In this document: positions 35,307 through 43,833 of the stretch, piece after piece | Position numbering within the stretch: position 1 is the first letter of the stretch | How the letters are laid out: each line of letters opens with the position of its first letter | Source of the DNA: CAYNZV01 sp965217095 | GTDB taxonomy: Bacteria; Latescibacterota; UBA2968; UBA8231 | Direction of reading: 5' to 3' | Length of the DNA: 64,000 nt | NCBI GenBank assembly: GCA_965217095.1 | Contig: OZ244235.1 | Coordinates: forward strand, 6,076,001-6,140,000 | Notes under the pieces: generated by a model | The model's database searches: none | What the model was told of the DNA's origin: nothing | Seen by the model: only the letters and a program-made list of their open reading frames with translations | Made by a program: the position numbers and the translations under genes

Positions 35307-37384
35307 TCCGCGCCTCCAAGACGATGATACCTGGCACCCAATTGTCTCTTCTCGCGTTGATCCTGGCTTCGGCATCCGTGGCCGACGAGATCGTGTTGCC
35401 CGAAACCGTGGTCAGAGCGAGCCGTGCCGAGCAATCGCTCCAAGAGATTCCAGCACATGTTACTGTTTTGAGTGACGCCGAGTTGAATCTATCGCCGGCT
35501 CAATCCACCGACGATCTGCTGCGCCAGATACCCGGGTTCAGTCTCTTTCGCCGCTCCAGCAGTATCGTTGCCCATCCGACCTCTCAAGGGGTCTCGCTGC
35601 GCGGCATCGGCGCCAGCGGAGCCAGCCGGGCGCTGGTTCTTCTGGATGGGATGCCGTTGAACGATCCGTTCGGTGGTTGGGTGCAGTGGAGCAAGGTGGA
35701 CCCGTGGAGTCTCGAGCGCGCTGAGATTCTGCGCGGGGGAGGTTCCCACATCTGGGGCAACTATGCCCTCAGCGGTGTCGTGAATCTGGCCACACAGATG
35801 CCACGCAATCGCTCCGTGCGGTTGCACGGGGGGCTCGGAAATGGCAGCACAAACAAGGTCGGCGTTTCCCTGGGGGACCGGGTCGGCCGAACAGCCGTCA
35901 ATCTGGCTGCGAGTTATTATGACACTGACGGCTATTTCGTATTGCGCGACGATCACCGTGGTCCGATCGACGAACCGGCCCGGTCGGAGCACGGGGTTCT
36001 GAGCGCTCGTCTGAGCCGACCATTGGGGAACCGTGCTCACCTCTTCTTCCAAGGCGGCGTCTTTCAAGAAGAGCGAGGTAACGGCACGCCGCTCACGGGA
36101 AATAGCACAGACGCCGGGTACCTGAATATGCGCACGACCTGGACCGGCCGGTCAAAGTGGACGTTCTCGGGTTTCTTCCAGAAGCAACGATTTGAGAGCA
36201 GTTTTTCGTCTCAGGCAGCTGACCGAGAATCGGAGCGACCGGCTCTTGATCAGTTCCGCGTTCCCGCAACCGCCGTCGGGTTGACCATCGAGTGGCTGCG
36301 ACCGACAACCGGTGACCACTCTCTTGTCGCAGGGTCCGATCTGCGACAGTCTACCGGGCAAACGAATGAACGTTATCGAAATCTTGGCGAAGGCTTTACC
36401 AGACGGCGGCGCGCAGGGGGCACGCAACAGTTCGCGGGGTTTTTCCTGCAGGATGTGCTTCGATGGAAAAATCGCTGGCAATTCACGCTGGGAAGCAGAA
36501 TCGATTTTTGGCGCTTTTCAGACGGATCCCGGCGCGAGTTCGAGGATGGCGGTATTCTGCGAGATGACGACTACGATCATCGCACGGGTCTTGCACTTGG
36601 CCCAAAGGCGGGAGTCCGCTACCAGGTGAATCCAAGGTTCGTGTTGAGATCATCGGCATACCGCACCTTTCGCACGCCTACCTTGAACGAGCTCTACCGG
36701 CCGTTCAGGGTTCGCAACGATATTACAGAGGCCAACCGCAGGCTCGAACCGGAAAAACTGATGGGTGGAGAGGTTGGCATTGATGCGAACCCCGCGTTTG
36801 TGAGCGTACGGGTCACAGGATTCTGGAACGAGGTCGAGAATGCCATCGGGAATCTCACAGTCGGCCTTGGCCCTGGCCAAGTGTCCCCTTGTGGATTCGT
36901 TCCCGAAGGTGGGAGTTGCCGGCAGCGAGGGAACCTTGAGCGCACGCGAATCCGCGGTTTGGAAGCAGATCTGAGCGTCTTAGATCGAAACGGATGGTCT
37001 CTGTCGCTGGCGTATCTTTTCAGCGACAGCGAGGTTCGTCGTGCCAGCGAAAAGGAACTGGAGGATAAGCAGCTGGCACAGGTGCCCAAACACCGGTTCC
37101 AGTCGACGCTTCGCTATATCCGTCCGACTATCGCGGAATTTTCGCTGGGATTGCGTTACGTCGGCAAGCAGTTCGAGGATGATCTCAATTCCCTGGAGCT
37201 GTCCCCCTACGCCACCGTCGATTTGGCGGTGTCGAAGGAGTTGTCACGACACTACGATCTGTTCGTCAATCTGGAAAATCTGTTCGATACCGAAATAGAG
37301 GTAGGACGATCCGGCGACCTGGTGGCCATCGGGGCACCTAGGCGAGTATTCGCCGGAATCCATGCCAAGATAGGAACGAGATGA
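35303..37384 (+). CDS. TonB-dependent receptor coupled to the PQQ-dehydrogenase operon
   Basis: 693 aa from TTG 35303 (overlaps the cytochrome stop; ATG 35324 also possible). Signal peptide LSLLALILASASVADE, plug domain from about residue 45 (SLQEIPAHVTVLSDAEL, RQIPGFSLFRR, SQGVSLRGIGASGASRALVLLDGMPLNDPFGG), then a 22-strand-type barrel ending with an LFDTEIEVGR strand. Energised uptake across the outer membrane. Its co-translation with a PQQ enzyme suggests import of PQQ, a metal chelate (perhaps a lanthanophore) or the alcohol substrate. Confidence 0.88.
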   Translation: MIRASKTMIPGTQLSLLALILASASVADEIVLPETVVRASRAEQSLQEIPAHVTVLSDAELNLSPAQSTDDLLRQIPGFSLFRRSSSIVAHPTSQGVSLRGIGASGASRALVLLDGMPLNDPFGGWVQWSKVDPWSLERAEILRGGGSHIWGNYALSGVVNLATQMPRNRSVRLHGGLGNGSTNKVGVSLGDRVGRTAVNLAASYYDTDGYFVLRDDHRGPIDEPARSEHGVLSARLSRPLGNRAHLFFQGGVFQEERGNGTPLTGNSTDAGYLNMRTTWTGRSKWTFSGFFQKQRFESSFSSQAADRESERPALDQFRVPATAVGLTIEWLRPTTGDHSLVAGSDLRQSTGQTNERYRNLGEGFTRRRRAGGTQQFAGFFLQDVLRWKNRWQFTLGSRIDFWRFSDGSRREFEDGGILRDDDYDHRTGLALGPKAGVRYQVNPRFVLRSSAYRTFRTPTLNELYRPFRVRNDITEANRRLEPEKLMGGEVGIDANPAFVSVRVTGFWNEVENAIGNLTVGLGPGQVSPCGFVPEGGSCRQRGNLERTRIRGLEADLSVLDRNGWSLSLAYLFSDSEVRRASEKELEDKQLAQVPKHRFQSTLRYIRPTIAEFSLGLRYVGKQFEDDLNSLELSPYATVDLAVSKELSRHYDLFVNLENLFDTEIEVGRSGDLVAIGAPRRVFAGIHAKIGTR

Positions 37385-37464
37385 CCGCGCTTTCGATTCA
37401 GCCCGGACCGACCTATTTTCTAACATCCGTCAGTGTAGAAGACAGCTAGACAGAGGATAGCTAG

Positions 37465-38343
37465 ATGTTGACGCAGCAGCAGATCGAGGAGTATCACGAA
37501 AACGGGTATCTCGGTATTGAAAACGTGCTTTCGGCCGCGGAGATTCAGGAACTCCGCGACGTTACGGATGAGTTCATCGAGAAATCGCGCAACTTCACCG
37601 ACCACGCCGACGAGTTTGACCTGGAGCCGGACCACACGCCGGAGTTCCCCAAGGTGAGACGTCTGAAGATGCCTCACAAGATTCATCCTACCTACGCCAA
37701 GACGCTGCGGAACGACTCGATTCTGAAGATTGCCTCAGCGCTGGTCGGCACCTATGCGATGCACTGCAATGGCACCAAGCTCAACATGAAATCGGAGGAG
37801 ATCGGCAGTCCGGTGCACTGGCACCAGGATTGGGCGTTCTACCCATACACCAATGACGATCTGCTCGCGGTTGGGGTAGCGATCGACGACATGACCCGTG
37901 GGAACGGCTGCTTGCTGGTTATTCCCGGCTCGCACAAAGGGCGGATCTACGATCACCACCTGGACGGGCGTTTCTGCGGCGCCGTAACCGAGCCCGACTT
38001 CGACGATTCTACCGCCGAAGCTATAGAGGTGAAGGCGGGCGGCATCTCGATTCATCACGTACGCACGCTGCACGCCTCGCTGCCCAACAGCTCGTCCAAT
38101 CCGCGCCGGCTGTTGCTGCAGCAGTACTGCGCGGGTGATGCGATGCCGCTGCAGGCGGTGGCGCAGAAACCGCTGAATTGGGACGAGTTCGTGGCGAGTT
38201 TCGTTCAGGGCGAACCGACTCTGGATATCCGCATGGAACCGGCTCCGGTGCGCATGCCACAGCCTCCCGCGCTAAAGGGGGGATCGATCTACGAGAACCA
38301 ATCGGTGTTGAAGAGCTCCACCTTCGGCAAAACCGCTTCCTGA
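37465..38343 (+). CDS. Phytanoyl-CoA dioxygenase (PhyH) family protein
   Basis: 292 aa. EEYHENGYLGIENVL opening, facial triad H120-Q-D122 (VHWHQDWAFYP) and H203 (LHASLPN), VIPGSHKG turn, Arg in RRLLLQQY for 2-oxoglutarate. The PHKIHPTYAKTLRND segment is typical of the subgroup acting on small hydroxylated or ectoine-like molecules, but I cannot assign substrate. Twenty-five bp separate it from the racemase-like gene, so they probably form an operon. Confidence 0.9.
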   Translation: MLTQQQIEEYHENGYLGIENVLSAAEIQELRDVTDEFIEKSRNFTDHADEFDLEPDHTPEFPKVRRLKMPHKIHPTYAKTLRNDSILKIASALVGTYAMHCNGTKLNMKSEEIGSPVHWHQDWAFYPYTNDDLLAVGVAIDDMTRGNGCLLVIPGSHKGRIYDHHLDGRFCGAVTEPDFDDSTAEAIEVKAGGISIHHVRTLHASLPNSSSNPRRLLLQQYCAGDAMPLQAVAQKPLNWDEFVASFVQGEPTLDIRMEPAPVRMPQPPALKGGSIYENQSVLKSSTFGKTAS

Positions 38344-38368
38344 CCATTTCGTAACCAAGGACCCCGCC

Positions 38369-39556
38369 GTGAAGATTACCGCCTCAACTCCCTACGTCAT
38401 ATCCGTGCCCACCGGCCAGCAGATCCGCGACCCGGGAACCGGAGAGCTCATCTGCAGCGCGAAAAAGTCCTGGATATTCCTCAAGCTCGAGACCGACGCC
38501 GGTATCGTCGGTTGGGGGGACGGGGGAGGGGAATGGCTCAGCCCGCAGGTATCGGCGGCGCTGGAGCAGGTCAAGCCGTTGCTGATCGGCAGCGATCCGC
38601 TTCAGGTTGAGGCGTTGACCGCCGACATTTGCACCCGCAGCCCGTGGAAGGGGGGACCGATCATCGGTACCGCGGCAGCGGCGATCAACATGGCGCTCTA
38701 CGACATCGCCGGAAAGGCATGGGGCGTGCCGGTGCACACGATCCTCGGCGGCAAACGGCGGGACAAGGTGCAGATCTACGCCAGCGGTGGCCTCAGCGAA
38801 GGCTCTCCGGAAGAGGCGGTGGCCAAAGCGAAGAAACATATGGAAGAGGGGTACTCGGGGGTCAAAGGGAATCCGCTTGAATCGCGCACCTGGCCGATGG
38901 ACCCGGCGGCGATCGCTCGTAGTCTCGAAAGCATAGCCGCGGTTCGGGAGGCGCTCCCCGATGCGGCCATCCTGTTGGACACCCACGGGAGCCCGCAAGC
39001 GGAGCTGAGCATAGAGTTTGCTCGTCAGGTGGCGCCGTACGCGCCTCTGTTTCTGGAAGAGCCGGTCAAGGTAGGTTCGGTGGACGCGCTAGAAGCCGTG
39101 TCCCGCAAGAGCCCGGTCCCGGTCGCCACCGGGGAGAAGCTGTTTTCCGCGGCAGAATTCGAACCCTTGATTCGACGGCGAGCCTGCTCCTTCCTGCAGC
39201 CTGACATCACCCATTGCCATGGCATCACCGAGTTCAAGTTCATCGCCAAGAAGGCGGAGGAGCAGCAGATGCTGATGGCGCCCCACAACGTCGCCGGTCC
39301 GGTAGGGTGCGCCGCCGCCATTCACGCCTCGGCGGCCATTTCCAACTTCCTGATTCTGGAGATGAGTCCGCACTATTTCCCTCACTTCCACAAATACGCC
39401 GATCACGATCTGTCGATGGCGGGGGGGTACGTCAACGTCAGTGACCGGCCCGGTCTGGGAATCGACGTGAAAGAGGCGGACATCGCCGCCATGGAGCACG
39501 AGCCGATGCCGTACCGCCAGTACCGCCACGCCGACGGCAGCTGGAAGGGCTGGTAG
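38369..39556 (+). CDS. Mandelate racemase/muconate lactonizing enzyme family (enolase superfamily) protein
   Basis: 395 aa from GTG 38369. N-terminal capping domain to about residue 125, then a TIM barrel: AILLDTHG (metal Asp), LFLEEPVK (metal Glu), VATGEKLF (third Glu), FLQPDITHCHGITEF and the MAPHNVAGPVG His, catalytic in sugar-acid dehydratases of this superfamily. It probably dehydrates an aldonic or uronic acid. The last ~70 bp of this gene recur at 47412-47478, and a 21-bp piece recurs at 40051-40071, both as rearrangement scars. Confidence 0.9.
   Translation: MKITASTPYVISVPTGQQIRDPGTGELICSAKKSWIFLKLETDAGIVGWGDGGGEWLSPQVSAALEQVKPLLIGSDPLQVEALTADICTRSPWKGGPIIGTAAAAINMALYDIAGKAWGVPVHTILGGKRRDKVQIYASGGLSEGSPEEAVAKAKKHMEEGYSGVKGNPLESRTWPMDPAAIARSLESIAAVREALPDAAILLDTHGSPQAELSIEFARQVAPYAPLFLEEPVKVGSVDALEAVSRKSPVPVATGEKLFSAAEFEPLIRRRACSFLQPDITHCHGITEFKFIAKKAEEQQMLMAPHNVAGPVGCAAAIHASAAISNFLILEMSPHYFPHFHKYADHDLSMAGGYVNVSDRPGLGIDVKEADIAAMEHEPMPYRQYRHADGSWKGW
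39523..39543 (+). repeat. 21-bp direct repeat, copy 1 (inside racemase-like gene)
   Basis: Identical to 40051-40071; here it encodes part of RHADGSW near the C-terminus. The second copy lies outside the gene at the junction with a toxin remnant. Confidence 0.8.
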
Positions 39557-39648
39557 CTGCAGACAGTCGCAAGGGTTCGCGGTCTCTCCGACGTAATTCC
39601 GTTGAAAAGAATGATTTCGAAGAAGCTTCCGGTTCGTCAGAGGAGAGT

Positions 39649-40047
39649 ATGGCGATGGCACAGCAAAAGAGTTTGAGCCTGTCGGTGATCGGTCAGATCG
39701 CCATGGGGGTCAAGGATCTCGACCGGGCGGTGGCGTTTTACCGGGACCAGCTGAGTATGAAGTATTTGTTCCAGGCGGGGGAGCTGATGGCATTTTTCGA
39801 TTGTTCGGGGGTTCGGCTGATGCTGACGCTGTCGGAGGACGGTTCAGATCATACCTCCTCTTCTATCCTCTACTATAAGGTAGACGACATCGACGGTGCG
39901 TACGAACGGCTGCGCGCGGACAACGTGCAGTTGGAGGGTGAGCCGCACATGATCGCGGAGCTGGAGGATCACGATCTGTGGATGGCGTTCTTCCGCGATT
40001 CCGAAGCGAATCTGCTCGCGTTGATGGAGGAAAGGCCCAGGAACTGA
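39649..40047 (+). CDS. VOC-family (glyoxalase-like) protein
   Basis: 132 aa, single VOC module pair: SVIGQIAMGVKDLDRAVAFY, MAFFDCSGVRLMLTL, SILYYKVDDIDGAYERL, LWMAFFRDSEANLLALMEE. Conserved His/Glu metal positions (His replaced by Gln in the first strand; Glu in LMEE) suggest a modified metal site. GAGGAGAGT lies before the ATG. Role unknown; it trails the racemase-like gene by 92 bp. Confidence 0.82.
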   Translation: MAMAQQKSLSLSVIGQIAMGVKDLDRAVAFYRDQLSMKYLFQAGELMAFFDCSGVRLMLTLSEDGSDHTSSSILYYKVDDIDGAYERLRADNVQLEGEPHMIAELEDHDLWMAFFRDSEANLLALMEERPRN

Positions 40048-40050
40048 GCC

Positions 40051-40071
40051 CCGCCACGCCGACGGCAGCTG
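40051..40071 (+). repeat. 21-bp direct repeat, copy 2 (junction scar)
   Basis: Exact copy of 39523-39543, placed between the VOC stop and the truncated PIN toxin start. It marks a probable recombination joint that removed the toxin body. Confidence 0.75.
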
Positions 40072-40099
40072 CCACCCACCCGGCTGTATCTACAAACAT
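40072..40099 (-). pseudogene. Truncated PIN-domain toxin start
   Basis: ATG at 40099, just after the antitoxin stop, reads MFVDTAGWVA, the typical first strand of VapC-like PIN toxins with its first active-site Asp. The frame then runs into the 21-bp repeat and unrelated sequence, so only the first ~10 codons remain. Confidence 0.6.
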
Positions 40100-40103
40100 C
40101 AAG

Positions 40104-40349
40104 TCAGCGATAGAGGACCTCGTCGTGGCGACCGGCAGCATCACCCGCATCCGAAAAGCCCACGGGCGCGGTTTGATACAGAGGGTCTGCCTCGAGTGGA
40201 CCGGTGTCCTCTGGAGGATTTCCAACCGGCACGATGTCGAATGCTGGCCGGCGTTGGTAGAGAACGGTGAACCGTCCGCCCTTTCTCACGCGCTCGACGA
40301 TCTGCTGCAATCTTTCCTGCAGCTGATTGGCGTTGATCGTTTCACTCAT
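40104..40349 (-). CDS. Phd/YefM-type antitoxin (orphan)
   Basis: 81 aa from ATG 40349 (GGAG upstream). MSETINANQLQERLQQIVER then GGRFTVLYQRRPAFDIVPVG is the Phd/YefM DNA-binding N-domain. The C-terminal tail would wrap a toxin. The partner gene should follow on the minus strand, but only its first codons survive (40072-40099), so this antitoxin is now orphaned. Such proteins also repress their own promoter. Confidence 0.8.
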   Translation of the reverse strand: MSETINANQLQERLQQIVERVRKGGRFTVLYQRRPAFDIVPVGNPPEDTGPLEADPLYQTAPVGFSDAGDAAGRHDEVLYR

Positions 40350-40513
40350 CGTATTGCTCCATGAAGTTAAACTTAAGATAAACCTTGAATGAATCTGCGT
40401 GAACGTGAGAGACCGGGATAGAGGTGTCATGTCTTGCTGTGTCAGGGATATTTCTGTACCTCTGTCGACATGACCGACAGCAGGCGCAGCATCATCAAGT
40501 CGCTGGAACGAGA

Positions 40514-41290
40514 ATGACACTCGCCGACCAGGTAGCCGTCGTGACCGGCGGCGCACGCGGCATGGGCAAGCGCATTGCGTTACGGCTGTCGCAGGAGGGA
40601 GCCGCCGTAGTGCTGGCGGCGCCCGAAGAAGACGAACTGGAACAGACCACCCGGGAGATCCGCGGCGATGGAGGCCGGGCGTTTCCGGTTCAGATGGACA
40701 TCACGCAGGAGGATCAGGTGTCGCAGATGGCCGCCCAAGCACAGGGCGAGTTCGGGCGCATCGACATTCTGGTCAACAATGCCGGCATCGCGGGCCCTAC
40801 GGCGCCGGTTCATGATATAAGCCGAGCCGACTGGGAGGAAACGCTGGCGGTCAATCTCACCGGCGCGTACCTGTGCTCGAAGGCGGTGCTGCCGGAGATG
40901 ATCGCCCGGCGGTCCGGCAAAATCATCAACATCTCGTCCGTCGCCGGCAAGATCGGCTACAAGTTCCGCAGCCCCTACGCCGTCTCCAAGTGGGGTTTGA
41001 TCGGCCTGACCCTGACTATGGCCAGCGAAGTCGGCGAACAGAACATCCAGGTCAACGCCATCTGCCCCGGTCCGGTCGAAGGCGACCGTACCAAAGCCGT
41101 TTTCGAACACCGGGCCCGCGCACTGGGCCAGACGTTCGATGAGGTCCAAGAGAATTACCTGGATCAGATGGCACTCAAGCGACTGGTCCGGCCCGACGAC
41201 GTGGCCGCCATGGTCGCGTTCCTCGCATCATCCGAAGCCGACAACATCACCGGCCAGGCGATCGAGGTATCGGCTGGCTGGGGACTGTAG
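40514..41290 (+). CDS. Short-chain dehydrogenase/reductase (SDR)
   Basis: 258 aa from ATG 40514, preferred over 40424 because MTLADQVAVVTGGARGMG starts the fold. TGGARGMG cofactor motif, NNAGIAG, Ser in INISSVAG, YAVSK catalytic pair, CPGPVEGDRT, and the end GQAIEVSAGWGL. NAD(P)-dependent alcohol/keto reduction; substrate unknown. Its 3' third (from about 41097) recurs as a decayed copy at 47482-47670. Confidence 0.92.
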   Translation: MTLADQVAVVTGGARGMGKRIALRLSQEGAAVVLAAPEEDELEQTTREIRGDGGRAFPVQMDITQEDQVSQMAAQAQGEFGRIDILVNNAGIAGPTAPVHDISRADWEETLAVNLTGAYLCSKAVLPEMIARRSGKIINISSVAGKIGYKFRSPYAVSKWGLIGLTLTMASEVGEQNIQVNAICPGPVEGDRTKAVFEHRARALGQTFDEVQENYLDQMALKRLVRPDDVAAMVAFLASSEADNITGQAIEVSAGWGL

Positions 41291-41367
41291 GATCAGCGAT
41301 CGTCGACGGCCATGGTCCGTCGCGCCCATCGAACGCATACACATCAGAAAGAGGTAACAGGTTTCCC

Positions 41368-41754
41368 ATGTCACTTTCCGAACGTCACGAACGCGGCCTG
41401 AAACTGCTGCAGGAAATGCTCGGTGAGGAACAGGCCGAGAAGACACGTCAGCACTGGCAGGAGATCTGTCCGGATTTTGAAGGGTATGTCACCGAGTTCC
41501 TCTCGGGGGAAATCTGGAGTCGTCCCGGGCTAGACCGCCGCACGAAGAGTCTGGTCACGATCGCCGCGGTTGCCGCCCTCGGCCGCACGCGGGCCCTGGA
41601 ACTGAACATCCGCATGGCGGAGAACAACGGAGCGACGCGCGAGGAGGTGGTGGAGACGTTGCTACACATCGCGCCGTACGCCGGTTTTCCCGCCTGCTGG
41701 GAGGGGTTGGCGGTGGCGGATCAGGTGTTTGGCGGTGGCGGTGGAGGGGAGTGA
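41368..41754 (+). CDS. Carboxymuconolactone-decarboxylase-like protein (CMD), copy 1
   Basis: 128 aa, PcaC-like: LKLLQEMLG, FEGYVTEFLSGEIWSRPGLD, LVTIAAVAALGRTRALELNI, NNGATREEVVETLLHIAPYA, GFPACWEGLAVADQVF. The family includes 4-carboxymuconolactone decarboxylase and AhpD-like proteins; the CxxC of the redox branch is absent, so a lyase/decarboxylase role is likelier. 77 bp after the SDR, likely one operon. A near-identical copy is at 47743. Confidence 0.85.
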   Translation: MSLSERHERGLKLLQEMLGEEQAEKTRQHWQEICPDFEGYVTEFLSGEIWSRPGLDRRTKSLVTIAAVAALGRTRALELNIRMAENNGATREEVVETLLHIAPYAGFPACWEGLAVADQVFGGGGGGE

Positions 41755-41800
41755 GGGTGCTGCGGCTTGGGTGGAGGACGGAACCTTGCCATAAAGCTTG

Positions 41801-41920
41801 CAAACCTGCCATAGCGACGGCAACCGCCAACAGCTGGCCGAAGAACTGGCAGAGTGGGTCCAGACTGTGCCCGATTCATGGCCCCGCGTTCCCATGCCCG
41901 AGCGCGAAGTAAAGCGCTAG
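41801..41920 (+). pseudogene. Possible C-terminal remnant of a lost gene
   Basis: After an in-frame stop the frame reads HSDGNRQQLAEELAEWVQTV and PDSWPRVPMPEREVKR to a TAG at 41920. It has a natural protein-like end but no start. It resembles the tail of a larger enzyme (sulfatase-like tails end similarly), which I cannot prove. Confidence 0.3.
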
Positions 41921-41993
41921 CTAGCGCTTCTTTGCCTGGCGCAAGTTGCGGCAGGTACGAACAGCAAGAGGTAGCAACCAGGAGTGAGAGCGT

Positions 41994-43700
41994 ATGAGCG
42001 CCAATGACCAACTGTATCGTTGGCCCCCGCGAATCCTGATGAATTTTGATGGCTGCCAGGCTTTCAAGTACCTGCGGCGCCGCCATCCCGAGGATGTTAC
42101 CGAGGTGATGATCCCTCTCGCCGACACTGGGGTCGACGTGATCTGCGCCCTCGTCGGTGTGGACGACGACCTCAGCTGGCGCGGCAGCCCGTACGGCGAG
42201 GTTTGGGGCGACACGCTTGGTTACAGTATCGACGATCTGCTCACCGAAAACGGCGAGCCGCGTTCGGCCGCTGCCCTCAATCTCGAACCCAACGACCTGC
42301 TGCAGATGGGTCTGCGGGCGATGGTCGACGACGGTCACGACGTCTACCAGTTATACGTCGATCGCGCCCGGGAACTCGGTTTGGGGATCTTCGCGTCATT
42401 CCGCATGAACGCCGCCAACGCCAACACCGAACACCGCATGGCCGACGGCCGGCGCTCCAGGTTCGCGCTGGAGAACCAGCATCTCATGATCGGGGCCGGA
42501 GAGCTCAAGGGGAACGGCCGCGGATTCAACTTCTGCTGGCAGTGGAACTGGGCCCTAGACGAGGTCCACGACCGCTTCCTCGGGCGCTTCGACGAGGTGT
42601 TGACCCGTTACGAGGTCGATGGACTCGAGCTGGATTTTTGTCGCAACTTCCCTTTCTTCAGGCGCTTTCAGGGATTCAAACATATCGGCACCATGAACAG
42701 GGTCATGGAACGCGCGCGCGAGATCGTGCGCGCACATGAAAAGCGCAGAGGAAGCGAGATCAAACTTCTTTGTCGGATCGCGTCCAGTTTTGACGCGTGT
42801 GCCGAGCAGGGTATGGATGCGGAGCACTGGATCCGGGAAGGTCTCGTGGACATGGTCGCCGTTTCGCCCATGGGCAAGCTGGAGAACGATGTCCCGCGGG
42901 CGGTGGCCGCCGCCAAGAGCACCGGAGCCCTGGTCTATGTCGGCTCCACCGCGGTCCCGCCCGCTTCGCCGCAGGAAGGGTACGAGTCAGGCCAGCCAAC
43001 AGTCAGGCGAGGTATCGCCCTGAATGCGTATCGTCAGGGCGCTGCTGGCGTGCATCTGTTCAACTACGACTACGGCAACGTTCGGGCCCTGCCAGTCGAT
43101 CCCGAGGACCCGTGCGATCTGCCCGAGGTGGAATACCCGCCGCTGTTCAAAGGGCGCATGGGGGGGCACGGATCGGACCGTTTCACCCGCAAAGATCTCC
43201 AGCTGTTGCGCGATCTCGCCGATCCAGAACGCTTGTCACGGCTGAACCGTTGCTACAACCTGTGCGCATTGAAGCATGCCGGCGACTTCGAAGCACAGAT
43301 TCCGTTCAAGGTTTCGATTCGCGGACGCGGCGCCGGACCGCTTCACGCCATGCGTCTGTGTGTGGCAGACGACGTCGAAGAAGGGCTGGCCAGCGGCCGC
43401 ATCCGCAAGACCGAGCTCCGCCTGCAGCTGCGCGAGCACGAGATGAGTCTCGATCGACTCACCTGCGAAGTGAATGGAACCAGCTTCGACCTGGGCGCGG
43501 CGCGGAGCATCGAGAACTCGAGCGGCGCGTCCTGGTTGATCGTCGACGATCCGCCCTTGATCAACGGAGAAAACCGGGTGCTGGTCCTTCTCGAAGGCAT
43601 CCAATCCCCCAGCGGCTGGCACCGAACCGGACCCGGGGTGGGACCCAATTGGCCGACGGTGGAAAAATGCGAGCTGCTGGTGTTTTGTTCTGAACCATAG
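41994..43700 (+). CDS. TIM-barrel glycosidase-like protein of unknown specificity
   Basis: 568 aa. Barrel-type strands and acidic residues: RILMNFDGC, VDVICALVGVDDD, LGIFASFRMNAAN, VDGLELDFCRNF (Glu/Asp at a strand end), LLCRIASSF, VDMVAVSPMG, GVHLFNYDYGN. This is similar in layout to GHL10/DUF4015-like glycosyl hydrolases. The last ~150 residues form a beta-sandwich (VSIRGRGAG ... LLEGIQSPSGWHRTG). GAGTGAGAGCG precedes the ATG. No signal peptide, so probably cytoplasmic. Substrate unknown. Confidence 0.65.
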   Translation: MSANDQLYRWPPRILMNFDGCQAFKYLRRRHPEDVTEVMIPLADTGVDVICALVGVDDDLSWRGSPYGEVWGDTLGYSIDDLLTENGEPRSAAALNLEPNDLLQMGLRAMVDDGHDVYQLYVDRARELGLGIFASFRMNAANANTEHRMADGRRSRFALENQHLMIGAGELKGNGRGFNFCWQWNWALDEVHDRFLGRFDEVLTRYEVDGLELDFCRNFPFFRRFQGFKHIGTMNRVMERAREIVRAHEKRRGSEIKLLCRIASSFDACAEQGMDAEHWIREGLVDMVAVSPMGKLENDVPRAVAAAKSTGALVYVGSTAVPPASPQEGYESGQPTVRRGIALNAYRQGAAGVHLFNYDYGNVRALPVDPEDPCDLPEVEYPPLFKGRMGGHGSDRFTRKDLQLLRDLADPERLSRLNRCYNLCALKHAGDFEAQIPFKVSIRGRGAGPLHAMRLCVADDVEEGLASGRIRKTELRLQLREHEMSLDRLTCEVNGTSFDLGAARSIENSSGASWLIVDDPPLINGENRVLVLLEGIQSPSGWHRTGPGVGPNWPTVEKCELLVFCSEP

Positions 43701-43833
43701 CTCGGACCCGACCGTCCCGCAAAGGCTGCCAGCGTCCGGCGGCAAGGAAGCGACCGCCGCCCCGCAACGACCCCGTCGGTTGTTGGCATTGCCCGCTTGC
43801 GTTTGGAAGATCAGATTAAGCAAACGGTTTAGG

